In this document: piece by piece, positions 6,812-15,802 of the stretch
Position numbering within the stretch: position 1 is the stretch's first letter
Layout of the letters: each line of letters begins with the position of its first letter
Source of the DNA: Phenylobacterium parvum
Lineage (GTDB): Bacteria > Pseudomonadota > Alphaproteobacteria > Caulobacterales > Caulobacteraceae
Direction of reading: 5' to 3'
Length of the DNA: 64,000 bases
Assembly (NCBI RefSeq): GCF_003150835.1
Contig: NZ_CP029479.1
Span: 372,001 to 436,000 of the forward strand
The notes under the pieces: generated by a model
Told to the model about the DNA's origin: nothing
Seen by the model: the letters and a program-made list of their open reading frames with translations, nothing else
Database searches by the model: none
Translations under genes and position numbers: made by a program

Positions 6812-9082
6812 TCAGGCCTTCTTCAGCGCCGCCAGGACCGCCTCCGGACGGATCGGCAGGCGCCGCACCCTCGCCCCGACGGCGTTGAAGATGGCGTTGC
6901 CGATGGCCGGGCCCACGACGGTGGTCGCCGGTTCGCCCAGGCCCACGGGGACGTGGTCGCTGTCCACGAACTCGATCGAGAGATCGGGGACATCGCTCAT
7001 CCGCAGGGGGCTGTAGGCGCCCAGGTTGGTCTCCTGGATCCGGCCGTCCCTGAAGGTCGCACCCTCGTGCAGGGCCAGGCTGAGGCCCCACAGGGCGGCG
7101 CCCTCCATCTGGGCCAGGGCGCCGTCCGGGTGGATGATGGCGCCGGCGTCCACGGCCAGGTGCAGTTTCTCGACCTTGACCTCACCCGTCTTGCGGTCGA
7201 CCCGCACCCGGGCGGCGCAGGCCGTCCAGGTGGGCATGTCCCGCTCCTGGCCAAAGGAGGTGGCGAGGCCCAGGCCGACGCCGGCCGGAAGCTTGCCGCC
7301 CCAGCCTGCGGCCTTGGCGACCCGCGACAGGACGGCGGCCTGGCGCTTGGCTCCCCCCACGGAGTTGGGCGCAGAGCCCGCATTGCGCCCTGCGGCGTCC
7401 AGCATCTTCAGCCGGAAGGCGAGGGGGTCCTGGCCGGTGGCGTGCGCGGCCTCGTCCATGGCGCACTCGACCGCCCAGTTGGTCCAGCCCGGGCCCACCG
7501 AGCGCAGCCAGCCCGGTCGGAAGGCGCGGTTGGCCAGGTCGTTGGACAGGGCCCGCACCCGGTGGGCGCCGACGCTGTACCAGTGGTTGGCCCCATTGAT
7601 CGCGAAGGGGTCAAAGGGCCGGTCGTTGGCCCCCTTGGGCATGAAGAACGGCGCCATCACTTCGGTCGGCCAGCCGGCGGCGGCGGCGTGGTCCATGGCG
7701 GTCACGCGGCCGCCCTCGCCGAACGCCATTCGCACCCTTTGCACCGAGGGCGAGCGGAAGCTGTCGAAGAGGGTGTCGTCCTCACGGGTGAAGACCAGCT
7801 TGACCGGCTTGCCCAGGGCCTTGGCCGCCAGGGCCGCCGGCACGGCGTAGTCCCCGTTCAGGCGTCGGCCGAAACCGCCCCCGAGCAGGTAGGTCTTCAG
7901 CACGATGCTGGCCTCGGGCCGGCCCAGGGCCTTGGCCAGTGTGGGCAGGATCAGGGACTGCCACTGGTTGCCCGTGTGGATCTCGAAGACGCCGTTGCGC
8001 TCGAAGGCCAGGGCGTTCAGCGGCTCCATCTGGAAGTGCAGGGCCGCGTCGGTCGTGTACTCCGCCTCGAGCTTCGACCTGGCCGAGGCGAAGGCCGCGT
8101 CGACGCCCGGGTCGGCCACCACGAGGGAGCCGGCGGACTCATCGGCGATCAGGGCGCGGCCCCTCGCCTCGAGGTCGGCGTCGGAGACCTTGGCCGTGGG
8201 CCCGTTCTCCCAGGCGACCTTGAGGGCCCGGACGGCCCGGTCGGCGGCGACGAAGCTGTCACCCAGGGCCAGGACCCAGCCGGGGACGGTGCCTGACGGG
8301 TCGTCCAGCACCAGGTGGCCGCGATAGCCGGGAACCGCCCTTGCGGCCGACTCGTCCACCGAGGTCACCTTGGACTCGTTTCGCGTCGGCGGCAGGACCG
8401 GCCGGGCGTAGACCATGCCGGCGATCTTCGCGTCGAGGCCGAACACGGCCGAGCCGTTGGTCTTGGCGGGAATGTCCCGCGCCTGGAACTCGCCGCCGAT
8501 CAGGCGCCGCTCCGAGGTCGGCTTGATGGGCAGGGCGGCCAGCTCCTTGTCGGTGAAGCCCGCTCGCAGTCCTCCCTTCGCCACGATGTCGCCGTAGCTG
8601 ACCGAACGCCTGCCAGCGAAGACCGCGCCCTTGCGGGCGATGCAGGACGAGGCCGGGACGCCCAGGATCCGGGCGCCGCCTTCGATCAGGGCGATGCGGC
8701 CCGCCGCGCCCGCCTGGCTCAGCATGGGATAGCTCTGCCAGACCGACCAGGACCCGCCGGTGACCATCAGGCCCCACTTGGGATCAGTGTCCACGTGGAC
8801 GATGCGGACCTTGTCCCAGTCGGCCTCGAGCTCGTCGGCGACGATCCGGGCCAGGGCGGTGCCGACGTGCTGGCCCATCTCGGCCCGGACAACGTTCACT
8901 GTGACCATCCCCTGGGCGTCGATGGCGTACCAGAGGCTGGGCTCGAAGGCGGGGGCGCCTGAGTACGGGCCCAGGGAGACGGCGGCCTCGGCCGCCGCAG
9001 CGAAGCCGAAGGCCGCACCGGTTGCGCCGGCGGCGATCAGGAACCGGCGACGGCCGGGGTTCGGGAGCAGGGGGCGGTTCAT
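6812..9082 (-). CDS. Molybdopterin-binding subunit of xanthine dehydrogenase-family oxidoreductase (IorB-like)
   Basis: A 756-residue protein of the size of isoquinoline 1-oxidoreductase beta subunits and membrane-associated aldehyde dehydrogenases. It starts with a twin-arginine signal ([12 protein letters not shown], residues ~11-22), so the folded molybdenum enzyme is probably exported by Tat to the periplasm. The two-part molybdopterin region is visible, including [11 protein letters not shown] and a C-terminal [13 protein letters not shown] segment containing the base-catalyst glutamate. ATG 9082 overlaps the stop of the (2Fe-2S) subunit gene (ATGA), implying translational coupling. The pair oxidises aldehydes or N-heterocycles, passing electrons to a cytochrome; no cytochrome gene is adjacent. 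Substrate unknown. Confidence 0.88.
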   Translation of the reverse strand: MNRPLLPNPGRRRFLIAAGATGAAFGFAAAAEAAVSLGPYSGAPAFEPSLWYAIDAQGMVTVNVVRAEMGQHVGTALARIVADELEADWDKVRIVHVDTDPKWGLMVTGGSWSVWQSYPMLSQAGAAGRIALIEGGARILGVPASSCIARKGAVFAGRRSVSYGDIVAKGGLRAGFTDKELAALPIKPTSERRLIGGEFQARDIPAKTNGSAVFGLDAKIAGMVYARPVLPPTRNESKVTSVDESAARAVPGYRGHLVLDDPSGTVPGWVLALGDSFVAADRAVRALKVAWENGPTAKVSDADLEARGRALIADESAGSLVVADPGVDAAFASARSKLEAEYTTDAALHFQMEPLNALAFERNGVFEIHTGNQWQSLILPTLAKALGRPEASIVLKTYLLGGGFGRRLNGDYAVPAALAAKALGKPVKLVFTREDDTLFDSFRSPSVQRVRMAFGEGGRVTAMDHAAAAGWPTEVMAPFFMPKGANDRPFDPFAINGANHWYSVGAHRVRALSNDLANRAFRPGWLRSVGPGWTNWAVECAMDEAAHATGQDPLAFRLKMLDAAGRNAGSAPNSVGGAKRQAAVLSRVAKAAGWGGKLPAGVGLGLATSFGQERDMPTWTACAARVRVDRKTGEVKVEKLHLAVDAGAIIHPDGALAQMEGAALWGLSLALHEGATFRDGRIQETNLGAYSPLRMSDVPDLSIEFVDSDHVPVGLGEPATTVVGPAIGNAIFNAVGARVRRLPIRPEAVLAALKKA

Positions 9083-9570
9083 GAGCGCACCTCCGCCTTG
9101 CGGGCCGCACCGCGTCCGGCGCCCTTGCGGGCGGCCAGCTTCACCGCCTTGCGGATGCGCACATAGGCCATGCACCGGCACAGGTTGCCGTTCATGGCGG
9201 TCTCGATCTCGGCGTCCGAGGGGTTGGGGTTGGCCGCCAGGAGGGCCGCCGCCTGCATGATCTGGCCGGACTGGCAGTAGCCGCACTGGGGCGCCTGGGC
9301 CTCGACCCAGGCCGCCTGCACAGGGTGGACCCCGCCGGCGCCAAGGCCCTCGATCGTCGTCACCGACAGGCCGTCGACGGCGCTGACTGGCGTAAGGCAG
9401 GCGCGGATGGCCTGGCCGTCCACGTGGACGGTGCAGGCGCCGCACTGGCCGACGCCGCAGCCGAACTTGGTCCCGGTCAGTCCCAGTTCATCGCGAAGCA
9501 CCCAAAGAAGGGGCGCGTCATCTGGCCCGGAGGCCTCCACCTGCCGACCATTGACCTTGAACTTCGCCAT
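9079..9570 (-). CDS. (2Fe-2S)-binding small subunit of molybdenum hydroxylase (IorA-like)
   Basis: A 163-residue two-domain ferredoxin-like subunit. The plant-type cluster cysteines are C38, C43, C46 and C58; the second, helical-domain cluster uses C96, C99, C131 and C133 (QCGYCQSGQ and CRC). This is the electron-transfer partner of the molybdopterin subunit encoded directly downstream with a 4-base overlap. ATG 9570 is preceded by an AGGAAAAGGGG ribosome-binding site. It has no Tat signal of its own, so it likely leaves the cytoplasm as a complex with the Tat-tagged large subunit. Its last ~20 residues are unusually Ala/Arg/Lys rich. Confidence 0.9.
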   Translation of the reverse strand: MAKFKVNGRQVEASGPDDAPLLWVLRDELGLTGTKFGCGVGQCGACTVHVDGQAIRACLTPVSAVDGLSVTTIEGLGAGGVHPVQAAWVEAQAPQCGYCQSGQIMQAAALLAANPNPSDAEIETAMNGNLCRCMAYVRIRKAVKLAARKGAGRGAARKAEVRS

Positions 9571-9687
9571 GGCGAGAGCCCCTTTTCCTGAAGTTTCCTT
9601 CCCCAAGGGCAGGCTGCGCCCGGGCCGGGCGTCTGTCCAGTCCCCGGAGAGGAGTCAGGCCCCTATCAGCGCCCGATCAGCCCCCGA

Positions 9688-10725
9688 TCAGCCCCTGAAC
9701 AGGCCGACCAGGTCCCCGACCCAGGCCTTGACCGCGTCCTTCTTTTCCGTCGACGTGCGGCCGTGGCGCACCGCCACCAGGTCGAGATCAGGCGCCACGA
9801 CGGTGAACTGGCCTTCGTGCCCGTTGGCCGAGAACGATCCGGGGCCTCCCAGGTCCAGCCACCAGTGCGCCCCGTACCGGCCATCGGTGACGCCCGCCTG
9901 CTGGAAGGTCGGGGTCCGGGCATAGTCCACCCAGCCCTCGGGCAGCAGGCGCCGGCCGTCCCAGACCCCGTCGCGCAGGTAGAGGAGACCAAAGCGGGCG
10001 AAGTCCCGCGCGCTTGCGAAGCAGAAGGACGAGCCGATGAAGGTCCCCGCAGGGTCGAACTTGGGGATCGGCGTCCTCATGCCCAGGGGCTCGAACAGCC
10101 TCTCCCGCATGAAGTCCCCGAAGTCGGCCCCCCGTCGCCCGAGGGCGTCCGAGAGGATCCGGCAGAGGATGTTGGTCGTGCCGGACGAATAGCTGAAGAA
10201 GGTCCCCGGGGGATGCGCCAGGGGCTGGCTGGCGGCATAGTGGGCCACGTTCGCTTTCCCCGATCCCCACATCATCTCGATTGTGTCCGAGGCCTTCCCG
10301 GGCTCGTAGACCTCGTCGAACTTCAGTCCGCTGGACATGCGCAGCAGCTGGTCGGTGTTGATGGCGCCCCGGGGATCGCCCGGCGTCCGCCATTCCGGAA
10401 CCGGGGCCGGCGCCTGGATGTCCAGGAGGCCGTCGCCCACGGCGATCCCGAACAGGGCGTGGGTGAGGCTCTTGGCCATGGACCAGGAAAGACAGGTGGC
10501 GTCGGGTCCATGCTCGGGCCCGTACCGCTCGACAAGCAGTCGGCCGCCCTGGACCACCACCACGGCATGGGTCTCGTCGAAGTCCTTGAGACCATGCGCC
10601 AGGTGGGCCTCCAGGCGGCTCCTGTCCACATGTCCGGGAAGGTCCCCCGACGTCCAGTCCGACGTCGGCCAGGGGGTCCCCGCCGGCTGGGCGGGAAGCG
10701 GGAGGAGTCCGGCCATGGCGCTCAC
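9688..10725 (-). CDS. Serine hydrolase, class C beta-lactamase / esterase fold
   Basis: A ~345-residue member of the beta-lactamase-related serine hydrolases. The nucleophile motif is SMAK (in LSWSMAKS, near residue 80), followed by the YSS-type motif in FFSYSSGTTN and a C-terminal HEGQ segment in place of KTG. There is no clear signal peptide, so it probably acts in the cytoplasm as an esterase or amidase rather than as a secreted beta-lactamase. The GTG at 10725 overlaps the stop of the aldo/keto reductase gene (GTGA); an ATG nine bases later (10716) is an equally possible start, as neither has a strong ribosome-binding site. It is likely co-transcribed with the reductase. Confidence 0.82.
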   Translation of the reverse strand: MSAMAGLLPLPAQPAGTPWPTSDWTSGDLPGHVDRSRLEAHLAHGLKDFDETHAVVVVQGGRLLVERYGPEHGPDATCLSWSMAKSLTHALFGIAVGDGLLDIQAPAPVPEWRTPGDPRGAINTDQLLRMSSGLKFDEVYEPGKASDTIEMMWGSGKANVAHYAASQPLAHPPGTFFSYSSGTTNILCRILSDALGRRGADFGDFMRERLFEPLGMRTPIPKFDPAGTFIGSSFCFASARDFARFGLLYLRDGVWDGRRLLPEGWVDYARTPTFQQAGVTDGRYGAHWWLDLGGPGSFSANGHEGQFTVVAPDLDLVAVRHGRTSTEKKDAVKAWVGDLVGLFRG

Positions 10726-11657
10726 GCGACCAGGGCCCGGACTTCCTCGACCTCCTCGGGGGTCAGGATCCATTCCGCGCAGCGGGCGTTGGCCTGCACC
10801 TGTTCAGGGCTGGTCGCCCCGGCGATCACCGAACTGACAGCCCCATGGCCCAGCAGCCAGGCAAAGGCCAGGTCAAGGATCCGGCGTCCCCGCTGCTCCG
10901 CCCAGTGCTCAAGGGCCTCGAGCCGGTCGAAGTTGCGGTCGTTCAGGGCCGCCTCGCCTCGCTTGCCCCAGGCGGCCAGGCGGGTGCCCTGCCGGGGCGG
11001 CTCGCCGCGATGGTACTTGCCGGTCAGGAAGCCGCTGGCGAGGGGGAAGTAGGGCAGTAGGCCCAGGCCGAACCCTTCGCAGGCGGGCAGGACCTCACGC
11101 TCCACGCCCCGTTCCAGAAGGCTGAAATTGTTCTGGGCCGAGACGAAGCGCTCCAGCCCGCCGGTCCGCGAGGTCCAGTCGGCGTCGGCGATCTGCCAGC
11201 CCGTGAAGTTGGAGTTGCCGATGTAGAGCACCTTGCCGGCGCGGACGAGGTCATCGAGGGCCCGGAGGGTCTCCTCGATGGGGGTGTCCGGGTCGGGTAC
11301 GTGCATCTGGTAGAGGTCGATGTGGTCGGTGTGCAGGCGCTTGAGGCTGTCCTCCACCGCCTTGACGATGTAGCGGCGGGCGCCGCCGCGCAAATAGGCG
11401 CCGTCGCCCATCGGGTTGGCGAACTTTGTGGCCAGGACCGCCCTCTCACGACGGCCCTTCAGCGCCTCTCCGAGGAAGACCTCGGACTTGGAGCCGCCGT
11501 AGATGTCGGCGGTGTCGAAGAAGTTGATGCCGGCGTCCAGGGCGGCGTCCACGACCATCCGCGTCTGGGCCTGGTCGATGCGCATGCCGAAGTTGTTGCA
11601 GCCCAGGCCGATGAGGCTGACCTTGAGCCCGCTGTTTCCAAGTCGTCTGAGCTGCAT
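10722..11657 (-). CDS. Aldo/keto reductase
   Basis: A 311-residue TIM-barrel NADPH-dependent oxidoreductase. The catalytic tetrad is complete: Asp48, Tyr53 (DTADIYGG), Lys78 (LATKFANP) and His119 (YQMHVPDPD). The family reduces aldehydes or ketones, and the sequence resembles the YajO/Tas-type bacterial subgroup. ATG 11657 has GGGAGGACGCC just upstream, a good ribosome-binding site. Its stop overlaps the start of the serine hydrolase gene. Substrate cannot be inferred. Confidence 0.9.
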   Translation of the reverse strand: MQLRRLGNSGLKVSLIGLGCNNFGMRIDQAQTRMVVDAALDAGINFFDTADIYGGSKSEVFLGEALKGRRERAVLATKFANPMGDGAYLRGGARRYIVKAVEDSLKRLHTDHIDLYQMHVPDPDTPIEETLRALDDLVRAGKVLYIGNSNFTGWQIADADWTSRTGGLERFVSAQNNFSLLERGVEREVLPACEGFGLGLLPYFPLASGFLTGKYHRGEPPRQGTRLAAWGKRGEAALNDRNFDRLEALEHWAEQRGRRILDLAFAWLLGHGAVSSVIAGATSPEQVQANARCAEWILTPEEVEEVRALVA

Positions 11658-11740
11658 GGCGTCCTCCCGAGACCGTCCGAAGGGCCAAGCCTAGGTCAGG
11701 CCCGGGGGCTGCGCCAGAGGGGCCAGGGACGGAAGGGAGA

Positions 11741-11899
11741 TCAGATCGCCCGCGCCAGCCTCAGGGTTTCGGCGTTCTCAGCGGCCGCCCGCCTGAGATT
11801 CACCGCCTCGAAATCGATGGCGGACTCGCGTTCAAACTCGCCGAAGGCGGGGGACTCTTCCTCGGTCTCGAGGGGAGCAAACCAGGGACGATAGTTCAT
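11741..11899 (-). CDS. Small 52-residue hypothetical protein
   Basis: A short acidic reading frame starting MNYRPWFAPL and ending RLARAI. The ATG at 11899 is preceded by GGGAGGTC at ideal spacing, one of the better ribosome-binding sites in the region, which is why I call it real. It is Glu/Ala rich, likely helical, with no membrane segment. It lies upstream of the aldo/keto reductase on the same strand (83 bases) but need not be in its operon. A TTAA-N6-TTAACC sequence (11932-11947) precedes it. I do not recognise a family. Confidence 0.5.
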   Translation of the reverse strand: MNYRPWFAPLETEEESPAFGEFERESAIDFEAVNLRRAAAENAETLRLARAI

Positions 11900-12167
11900 C
11901 ACGACCTCCCAATCCGGGTGCGGGACCCCAGTTAAGGGTCGTTAACCTTTTCCCGCCAAGGGGCCGCTGGGGACTCTCACGGACTCTTGAAGTCGGGGAC
12001 GCCCATCGACCCTCCCGGGAATTTCAGGGTGCAGCGGCAAGACGGCTGGCCTTGCCCGTGATCCGCCCCTAAGAATGGAGTGAACGCCCGATGCGGGGCG
12101 GCGAAGGACCGGGATCCACGCGAGACTCCGGCCCCGTCACGCCGGGCGACCTGGGAGGAAACGGGTC

Positions 12168-13958
12168 TTGCAGCCAACGCGTACCGAGGGTCCCGACTAC
12201 TATCACAAGGTGGTCGACTGCCAGTGGGCCTGCCCGGCCCACACGCCTGTACCGGAATACATCCGCCTGATCGCCGATGGCCGGTACGACGACGCCTACA
12301 TGATCAACTGGAAGTCGAACGTCTTCCCAGGCGTTCTCGGCCGTACCTGCGACCGTCCCTGCGAGCCCGCCTGCCGGCGCGGCCGGGTCGAGGAGGAGCC
12401 GGTGGCCATCTGCCGGCTGAAGCGCGTCGCCGCCGACAACAAGTCCGATGTCGGGCCCCTGATGCCGCCGGTCGCCGCCAAGCGGAACGGCAAGCGCGTG
12501 GCCCTGGTCGGCGCCGGCCCCGCCTCTCTCACAGTGGCGCGTGACCTCGCCCCCCTGGGCTACGAGCTGGTCCTGTTCGACGGCGAGCCGCGCTCGGGCG
12601 GCATGATCCGCAGCCAGATCCCGCGCTTCCGCCTGCCCGAGGAAGTGATCGACGAGGAGGTCGGCTACGTCACCCGCCTCGGCGGTGTCGAGCTTCGCCT
12701 TGGCCAGCGCATCGAGAGCCTCAAGGGCCTCTTGTCCGAGGGCTTCGACGCGGTGTTCGTCGGGTCTGGCGCACCCCGCGGCCGCGACCTCGATATCCCG
12801 GGCCGCAAGGAAGCCGCCGCTAACGTCCATGTCGGCATCGACTGGCTCTCCAGCGTCTCCTTCGGCCACATCGAGAAGATCGGCCGGCGGGTCATCGTCC
12901 TGGGCGGCGGCAATACCGCCATGGACTGCTGCCGCACCTCGCGCCGCCTCGGCGGCCAGGAGGTCAAGGTCGTCGTCCGCTCGGGCTTCGAGGAGATGAA
13001 GGCCAGCCCCTGGGAAAAGGAGGACGCGATCCACGAGGATATCCCGATCCTCAACTTCCGCGTCCCCAAGGCCTTCACCCACGAGAACGGCCGCCTGACC
13101 GGCGTGACCTTCGAGATCGTCCGGGCGGAATTCGACGACAAGGGTCGCCGCAGCCTCGTGCCTTCGGGCGAGCCTGACGAGCACCACGAGTGCGACGATG
13201 TCCTGGTCGCCGTCGGACAGGAAAACGCCTTCCCCTGGATCGAGCGGGACATCGGCCTGGAATTTGACCGCTGGGACATGCCGGAAGTGAATCCGGTGAC
13301 CTTCGAGTCCACCCGCAAGGGGGTCTTCTTCGGCGGCGACGCCGCCTTCGGGCCGAAGAACATCATCTGGGCCGTGGCGCATGGCCACGATGCGGCGGTC
13401 TCGATCCATCGCCACTGCATGGGCGAGGACGTCCATGACCGCCCGCCTCCGGGCTTCTCCCTTGTCTCCCAGAAGATGGGCATTCACGAGTGGAGCTACG
13501 ACAACGACATCTCTCTGGATCTCCGGCACCGGGTGCCCATGCTCGACAAGGCCGAGGCCCTGAAGAACGTGCGGGTCGAGGTCGAGCTCGGCTTCGATTC
13601 CCGGCTTGGCTTCGCCGAGGCCCAGAGGTGCCTGAACTGCGACGTCCAGACGGTCTTTGCGGACAACCTCTGCATCGAGTGCGACGCCTGCGTCGACATC
13701 TGTCCGGTGGACTGCATCACCTTCACCGAGGACGGCGAGGAGGCGGACCTGCGGGCCCGCCTGAAGGCGCCGGCCGTCAACCTCGACCAGGACCTGCTGG
13801 TGTCCGGGGCCCTGGCCACCGGACGGGTCATGGTCAAGGACGAGGACGTCTGCCTGCACTGCGGCCTCTGCGCGGAGCGCTGCCCCACCGGCGCCTGGGA
13901 CATGCAGAGGTTCACGCTTGAGATGACCCACGCCGACCAGATGGGAGGCGCCGCGTGA
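12168..13958 (+). CDS. FAD/NAD(P)-binding iron-sulfur oxidoreductase (GltD-like) of 2-oxoacid oxidoreductase operon
   Basis: A 596-residue electron-transfer protein. An N-terminal GltD/DPD-like iron-sulfur helical domain has cysteines 18, 22, 61, 65, 69 and 82; a FAD Rossmann fold follows (VGAGPASLTVARDL, ~111) and a NAD(P) Rossmann fold (VLGGGNTAMDCC, ~245). The C-terminus carries two 4Fe-4S ferredoxin motifs (CIECDACVDICP near 502 and CLHCGLCAERCP near 562). It probably links NAD(P)H with ferredoxin-level electrons for the oxidoreductase encoded by the next two genes. The start is TTG at 12168, supported by GGGAGGAAAC just upstream and by the MQPTRTEGPDYYHK start leading into the cysteine domain. 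The stop overlaps the next start (GTGA). Confidence 0.85.
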   Translation: MQPTRTEGPDYYHKVVDCQWACPAHTPVPEYIRLIADGRYDDAYMINWKSNVFPGVLGRTCDRPCEPACRRGRVEEEPVAICRLKRVAADNKSDVGPLMPPVAAKRNGKRVALVGAGPASLTVARDLAPLGYELVLFDGEPRSGGMIRSQIPRFRLPEEVIDEEVGYVTRLGGVELRLGQRIESLKGLLSEGFDAVFVGSGAPRGRDLDIPGRKEAAANVHVGIDWLSSVSFGHIEKIGRRVIVLGGGNTAMDCCRTSRRLGGQEVKVVVRSGFEEMKASPWEKEDAIHEDIPILNFRVPKAFTHENGRLTGVTFEIVRAEFDDKGRRSLVPSGEPDEHHECDDVLVAVGQENAFPWIERDIGLEFDRWDMPEVNPVTFESTRKGVFFGGDAAFGPKNIIWAVAHGHDAAVSIHRHCMGEDVHDRPPPGFSLVSQKMGIHEWSYDNDISLDLRHRVPMLDKAEALKNVRVEVELGFDSRLGFAEAQRCLNCDVQTVFADNLCIECDACVDICPVDCITFTEDGEEADLRARLKAPAVNLDQDLLVSGALATGRVMVKDEDVCLHCGLCAERCPTGAWDMQRFTLEMTHADQMGGAA

Positions 13959-15802
13959 CCGCCCCCCTCGCCGCCGTCAACGACTTCGTCGTCAAGTTCG
14001 CCAACGTCAACGGCTCCGGCTCGGCCAGCGCCAACTCCATGTTCGCCAAGGCCGTCCTGCGGATGGGCGTGCCGGTCGCCGTGCGCAACATCTTCCCGTC
14101 AAACATCCAGGGCCTGCCCACGTGGTTCGAGGTCCGGATAACCGAGGCCGGCCATCTCGGCCGCCGCGGCGGCGTCGACATGATGGTGGCCATGAATCCC
14201 CAGACCTGGGACCGGGACGTGGCCGAGATCGAGCCGGGCGGCTACCTGTTCTACGACTCGACCAAGCCCATGCCGCCGTCGAAATTCCGGCCGGACATCA
14301 ACGTCATCGGCGTGCCGCTGACCGCCATCTGCAACGCCGCATACACGGTCGCGCGCGAGCGGCAGCTGTTCAAGAACATCATCTACGTGGGCGCCCTCGC
14401 CACCCTGCTGGGCATCGAGATCGGCGTGGTCGAGACCCTGCTGGCCGAGCAGTTCGAGGGCCGCGAGCGGCTGATCAAGGCCAATGTCGACGCCCTGCAC
14501 ATGGGCCGCGACTGGGTGAGCGACAACATGGGCCCCCTGGGCCTGCAGGTCCGTCGGGCCGACGCCGTGGGCGACCGGATCTTCATCGAGGGCAACCAGG
14601 CCGCCGGCCTGGGCGCGGTGTACGGCGGCGCCACGGTGTGCGCCTGGTATCCCATCACCCCCTCGACCTCCCTGGCCGAGGCCTTCACCAGCTATTGCCA
14701 GGAGCTGCGGGTCGATCCCCAGAGCGGCCAGGCCAACTTCGCCATCGTCCAGGCCGAGGACGAGATCGCCTCCATCGGCATGGTGATCGGAGCCGGCTGG
14801 AACGGCGCCCGCGCCTTCACGGCCACCTCCGGGCCGGGCGTCTCCCTGATGACCGAGTTCATCGGCCTGTCCTACTTCGCCGAGATCCCCGCGGTGATCT
14901 TCGACGTCCAGCGGGGCGGCCCCTCCACCGGCATGCCGACCCGCACCCAGCAGGCGGACCTGATCGGCGCCGCCTACGCCAGCCACGGCGACACCAAGCA
15001 CCCCATGCTCCTGCCCATGGACCCGGGCGAGTGCTTCACCTTCGGAGCCCTGGCCTTCGACCTGGCCGACCGGCTCCAGACCACCGTCTTCGTCATGCTG
15101 GACCTCGACATGGGCATGAACGAGTGGCTGGTTGAACCCCTGAAGTGGGACGAGAGCCGCCGCATGGACCGCGGCAAGGTCATGACCTACGAGGAGCTGG
15201 AAGCTGGCCGCGACTTCGGCCGCTACCTTGACGTCGATGGCGACGGCATCCCCTTCCGCACCTATCCCGGCGTCCACCCGAACCGGGGCGGTTACTTCAC
15301 CCGCGGCACCTCGCGGAACCCCTACGCCCGATATTCGGAGGAGGGGTCGGTCTATGTCGACAACGTCCAGCGCCTGCTGCGCAAGTTCGAGACCGCCAAG
15401 ACCCTGATCCCTGCGCCGGTCCTGACCCGCGCCAGCCAGCCCACCCGCGACGGCGTGATCTATTACGGCTCCACCGGACCGGCCATGCACGAGGCTCTCG
15501 GGCTGTTCGAGGCCAAGGGCCGCCGGCTGGACGCCCTGCGCGTGCGTGGCTTCCCCTTCAACGCCGAGGTGGACGACTTCCTCGCCTCGCATGACCGAAT
15601 CTTCGTGGTCGAGCAGAACCGCGACGCCCAGCTGCGGACCCTGCTGATGGCCGAGAATGGCGGCGATCCGGACCGGCTGATCCCGGTCCTGCACTTCGAC
15701 GGCACGCCCATCACCGCCCGCTTCATAGTCTCCGCCATCTCCAGTCTCATGGACGCAACCCAGCCGCCGGGCTCGCGCCCGCTCCGGGAGGCCGCCGAAT
15801 GA
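13955..15802 (+). CDS. korA: 2-oxoacid:acceptor oxidoreductase, fused gamma-alpha subunit (KorA-like)
   Basis: A 615-residue subunit with the gamma domain fused in front of the alpha domain, as in 2-oxoglutarate:ferredoxin oxidoreductases. The gamma domain covers about residues 8-195 (NGSGSASANSMFAKAV); the alpha pyrimidine-binding domain begins near 210 with the diagnostic YPITPSTSLAEAF, followed by QAEDEIASIGMVIGAGWNG and TSGPGVSLM. It decarboxylates a 2-oxoacid with CoA to acyl-CoA, CO2 and reduced ferredoxin. Starts at GTG with GGGAGGCG upstream, overlapping the preceding stop, and overlaps the beta-subunit start (ATGA). 2-oxoglutarate is the likeliest substrate by family; pyruvate or branched 2-oxoacids remain possible. 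Confidence 0.87.
   Translation: MTAPLAAVNDFVVKFANVNGSGSASANSMFAKAVLRMGVPVAVRNIFPSNIQGLPTWFEVRITEAGHLGRRGGVDMMVAMNPQTWDRDVAEIEPGGYLFYDSTKPMPPSKFRPDINVIGVPLTAICNAAYTVARERQLFKNIIYVGALATLLGIEIGVVETLLAEQFEGRERLIKANVDALHMGRDWVSDNMGPLGLQVRRADAVGDRIFIEGNQAAGLGAVYGGATVCAWYPITPSTSLAEAFTSYCQELRVDPQSGQANFAIVQAEDEIASIGMVIGAGWNGARAFTATSGPGVSLMTEFIGLSYFAEIPAVIFDVQRGGPSTGMPTRTQQADLIGAAYASHGDTKHPMLLPMDPGECFTFGALAFDLADRLQTTVFVMLDLDMGMNEWLVEPLKWDESRRMDRGKVMTYEELEAGRDFGRYLDVDGDGIPFRTYPGVHPNRGGYFTRGTSRNPYARYSEEGSVYVDNVQRLLRKFETAKTLIPAPVLTRASQPTRDGVIYYGSTGPAMHEALGLFEAKGRRLDALRVRGFPFNAEVDDFLASHDRIFVVEQNRDAQLRTLLMAENGGDPDRLIPVLHFDGTPITARFIVSAISSLMDATQPPGSRPLREAAE

Noticed and set aside
11932-11947. CtrA box upstream of the small 52-residue gene
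   Set aside because: Spacing between the TTAA halves is six rather than seven bases; kept only as a remark, not as a feature.
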